The notes under the pieces were generated by a model. That model was not told the DNA's origin and ran no database searches. It was given only the letters and a program-made list of their open reading frames with translations. The translations under genes were made by a program, and so were the position numbers. A stretch of DNA of 7,598 nt. It comes from an uncultured Coriobacteriales bacterium. Lineage in GTDB: Bacteria; Actinomycetota; Coriobacteriia; Coriobacteriales; UMGS124. Every line of letters begins with the position of its first letter. Within the stretch, counting starts at the first letter, position 1. The DNA lies in the NCBI GenBank assembly GCA_934662525.1, contig CAKUKJ010000096.1, forward strand, positions 1 through 7,598, in the 5' to 3' direction. Shown piece by piece: positions 5,612-7,598 of this stretch.

Positions 5612-6949
5612 ATGGCGAAGAAGAACCTGCCCTACGACCAGAAGTACTACGACCCCGAGATCGAGTGCATGCCGCGCCCCGAGCTTGAGAAGCTCCAGCT
5701 CTCCCGCCTGCAGGAGATGGTGCGCTGGGCCTACGACCACGCCCCCTACTACAAGCGCGCCTGGGACGAGGCCGGCGTGGCGCCCGAGGACGTCAAGACC
5801 CTGAAGGACATCGAGCGCTTCCCCTTCATCGACAAGAAGACCGAGCGCGAGACGCAGGGTGTGGGCTCCTTCTTCGGCGAGCTGTGCGCCGTGCCCGAGG
5901 AAGACGTCGTGTTCATGGCCACGAGCTCGGGCTCGACGGGCGTGCCCACGATGAGTCCCTTCACCCAGGAGGACTTCGACCTGTGGCAGGACACCGAGGC
6001 GCGCCTCTTCTGGCAGGCCGGCATGCGCCCCACCGACCGCTACGTCCATGGCCTGAACTTCGCCCTCTACGTGGGCGGACCCGACGTCATCGGCGCGCAG
6101 AACCTGGGCGCCACGGCCATCTGGGTGGGCGCCGTGCCCTCCGACCGCCTGCTGTTCGTGCTGCAGCACTACAAGCCCACCATCATCTGGACGAGCCCGT
6201 CGTACGCCTGGCAGCTGGGCAACAAGGCCATCGAGAAGGGCCTCGACCCTAAGCGCGACTTCAACATCCACACCATCATCGTGGCAGGCGAGCCGGGCGG
6301 CTCCATCGCCACCACCCGCAAGGCCATCGAGGACCTCTGGGGCGCCAAGCTCGTTGACTTCTTCGGCCTGTCGGACATCTACGGCGCCTGCGCGGCCATG
6401 TGCGAGGCCAAGGACGGCCTGCACATCGTGGAGGACCAGATCCTCGTGGAGACCGTCGACCCTGTTACGGGCGAGGTCCTCAAGCCCGGCGAGCGCGGCG
6501 AGCTCGTGTACACCACGCTCTCCAAGAAGGCCCGCCCGATGATCCGCTTCCGCTCCGGCGACATCGGCTACGTCTCCACCGACACGTGCTCCTGCGGTCG
6601 CACGCTGGCGCGCATCCACATCCAGGGACGCAAGGACGAGATGTTCATCGTGGGCGCCGTCAACGTGTTCCCCACCGATGTGGAGTACGTGGTGCGCGCC
6701 GAGAAGGGCCTGACGGGCGAGTACCGCATCCGCGTGTACACCGAGAACTTCACCACCCGCTACGAGGTGAGCGTGGAGCGCTCCTCCGACGCCGAGGACT
6801 CCTACGACGAGATCGCCCGCCGCGTGGAGAACGCCCTCAAGACCCATACGGGTGTGCGCCCCGCAAAGGTGCTCGTCTTCGACGAGGGCAAGCTCAACGT
6901 GTCCAGCGAGCACAAGGCATCCCGCTTCATCGACGAGCGCACGAAGTAA
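5612..6949 (+). CDS. Phenylacetate-CoA ligase family (PaaK-like)
   Basis: The 445-aa product is a full-length PaaK-type adenylate-forming enzyme. The family activates phenylacetate or related aryl acids with ATP and joins them to CoA. Landmarks in order are TSSGSTGVPT (104-113, ATP P-loop), DFFGLSDIYG (249-258, acyl-adenylate motif), GERGELVYTTLSKKARPMIR (293-312), FRSGDIG (313-319), GRKDEMFIVGAVNVFP (339-354, hinge and C-domain) and HKASRF (434-439) with the likely catalytic K435. Cys260, Cys264 and the CSCGR pair (326, 328) could form a structural metal site, as inferred from other family members. The ATG at 5612 is chosen because CGGAGG ends 9 nt upstream, whereas the in-frame ATG at 5603 abuts it. 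The next gene starts 12 nt after the stop. Anaerobes often pair such ligases with indolepyruvate oxidoreductase, which is not seen here. The true acid substrate is unknown. Confidence 0.9.
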   Translation: MAKKNLPYDQKYYDPEIECMPRPELEKLQLSRLQEMVRWAYDHAPYYKRAWDEAGVAPEDVKTLKDIERFPFIDKKTERETQGVGSFFGELCAVPEEDVVFMATSSGSTGVPTMSPFTQEDFDLWQDTEARLFWQAGMRPTDRYVHGLNFALYVGGPDVIGAQNLGATAIWVGAVPSDRLLFVLQHYKPTIIWTSPSYAWQLGNKAIEKGLDPKRDFNIHTIIVAGEPGGSIATTRKAIEDLWGAKLVDFFGLSDIYGACAAMCEAKDGLHIVEDQILVETVDPVTGEVLKPGERGELVYTTLSKKARPMIRFRSGDIGYVSTDTCSCGRTLARIHIQGRKDEMFIVGAVNVFPTDVEYVVRAEKGLTGEYRIRVYTENFTTRYEVSVERSSDAEDSYDEIARRVENALKTHTGVRPAKVLVFDEGKLNVSSEHKASRFIDERTK

Positions 6950-6961
6950 GGAGAACCCACC

Positions 6962-7598
6962 ATGGCAAAGAAGTTCGCCGTTTCCGGCCAGCACTACCTG
7001 TTCGACGTGCAGGCGTTCGCCCACACCATCCTTGCGGTGGGCGGCGACGAGTACGAGTACGCCCTGCGCGACCGCACCACGCGCGGCGTCATTGCCGACG
7101 TCGTGGAGGGGAAGAGCGACGTGGGCGTGCTCATGCGCAACACCAAGACTGCCGCCGACATCGACCGCGAGATCGAGGCGGCCGGGCTTGAGTTCCACGA
7201 GCTCGCGACCTCCTCTCCGCGCGTGGCGCTGCCTGCCAGCCACCCGCTCTCCAACTCGGCGAGCCTCACGCCCGACCAGCTCGCCGACTGGCCCTACGTC
7301 TACTTCGAGCAGGAGGACGGCGCGCCCGACTACCTGGCCGAGGAGGCCCTGGGCGACCTGCCCCATGCCCGCGCCATCGCGCTGACCGACCGCGCCTCGC
7401 TTTCCGAGCTGGCCGTGGCGCTCAACGCCTACACGTTCACGAGCGGCATCCTCGTGGGCATCACCGACGGCGGCTCGCTCACCACCATACCGCTGGAAAG
7501 CGACGTGAGGCTGTCGCTGGGCTATATCGCGCGCAAGGGCGAGGCGCTCTCCCCCATCGCCGCGCGCTTCGTGGAGAAGCTCTCGCGCAACCTGGGAC
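6962..7598 (+). CDS. Stand-alone LysR-type effector-binding domain (3' end outside window)
   Basis: From ATG 6962, with AAGGAGA just upstream, the frame stays open to the window edge for 212 codons. The product aligns by eye with the effector-binding (periplasmic-binding-protein-like) domain of LysR regulators. It has FAVSGQHYLFDVQAF (5-19, first strand of the domain), VIADVVEGKSDVGVL (~43-57), VALPASHPLSNSASLT (~88-103), ADWPYVYFEQ (~108-117), the LTDRASLSELAVALNAYTFT stretch (mid-domain hinge) and LSLGYIARKGEALSPIAARF near the edge. The usual 60-residue N-terminal helix-turn-helix and linker helix are absent. They cannot be upstream, since the ligase stop lies only 12 nt away. The domain is normally about 200-210 residues, so little should lie beyond the edge. 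It probably acts as a ligand-binding partner co-expressed with the ligase, not as a direct DNA binder. That role is inference. Confidence 0.82.
   Translation, partial: MAKKFAVSGQHYLFDVQAFAHTILAVGGDEYEYALRDRTTRGVIADVVEGKSDVGVLMRNTKTAADIDREIEAAGLEFHELATSSPRVALPASHPLSNSASLTPDQLADWPYVYFEQEDGAPDYLAEEALGDLPHARAIALTDRASLSELAVALNAYTFTSGILVGITDGGSLTTIPLESDVRLSLGYIARKGEALSPIAARFVEKLSRNLG

Noticed and set aside
5534..7366. A 610-codon open frame on the minus strand across the ligase and the LysR-domain gene
   Set aside because: It is a compositional shadow of the plus-strand genes. The product is Val/Leu/Gly/His repetitive, without motifs, whereas the plus strand shows clear PaaK and LysR motifs.

Overview
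The window is GC-rich (strong G/C bias at third codon positions) with Gram-positive-style Shine-Dalgarno sites (GGAGG, AAGGAGA, AGGAGA) before most genes. The short deformylase, the YhbY protein, the orphan LarE and a PaaK-type ligase together suggest an anaerobic high-GC actinobacterium of the class Coriobacteriia (Collinsella/Olsenella/Eggerthella-like). This placement is an inference from protein style. No marker in the window fixes the genus.

Layout, left to right. (1) A complete tRNA-Asn(GTT) on the minus strand, 1-75. (2) Divergent from it, a short peptide-deformylase-family gene (+, 283-705) whose HExDH motif reads HAIDH, so the catalytic glutamate is missing. (3) A symmetric hairpin at 738-777 that can terminate transcription from both sides. 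(4) A two-gene minus-strand unit, 3928-2576 then 2563-821: a circularly permuted ATP-grasp protein resembling glutathionylspermidine synthase, followed 12 nt later by a 580-aa protein of unknown function with an acidic Pro/Ala/Gly-rich linker, a coiled coil and a distinct C-terminal domain. (5) A minus-strand intrinsic terminator at 3985-4018, then a yhbY RNA-binding gene (-, 4081-4380). (6) Divergent from yhbY, larE (+, 4575-5426), the sulfur-insertion enzyme of nickel-pincer nucleotide synthesis, with no larA/B/C beside it. (7) A 185-nt gap with a candidate operator-like inverted repeat. (8) A phenylacetate-CoA-ligase-family gene (+, 5612-6949), followed 12 nt later by a gene that starts at 6962 and runs off the window. 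The latter encodes a LysR-type effector-binding domain with no helix-turn-helix.

How the genes may work together. The tRNA, the deformylase homologue and YhbY are translation-related. The ligase and the DNA-binding-free LysR effector domain look co-transcribed, which suggests that an aryl-acid or aryl-CoA ligand is sensed or carried by the second protein. The ATP-grasp and 580-aa pair look like a peptide- or amine-ligating enzyme with an uncharacterised partner. The three points most worth following are the glutamate-less deformylase, the ligase plus orphan effector domain, and the ATP-grasp pair. No CRISPR array, transposase, integrase or phage gene was seen.
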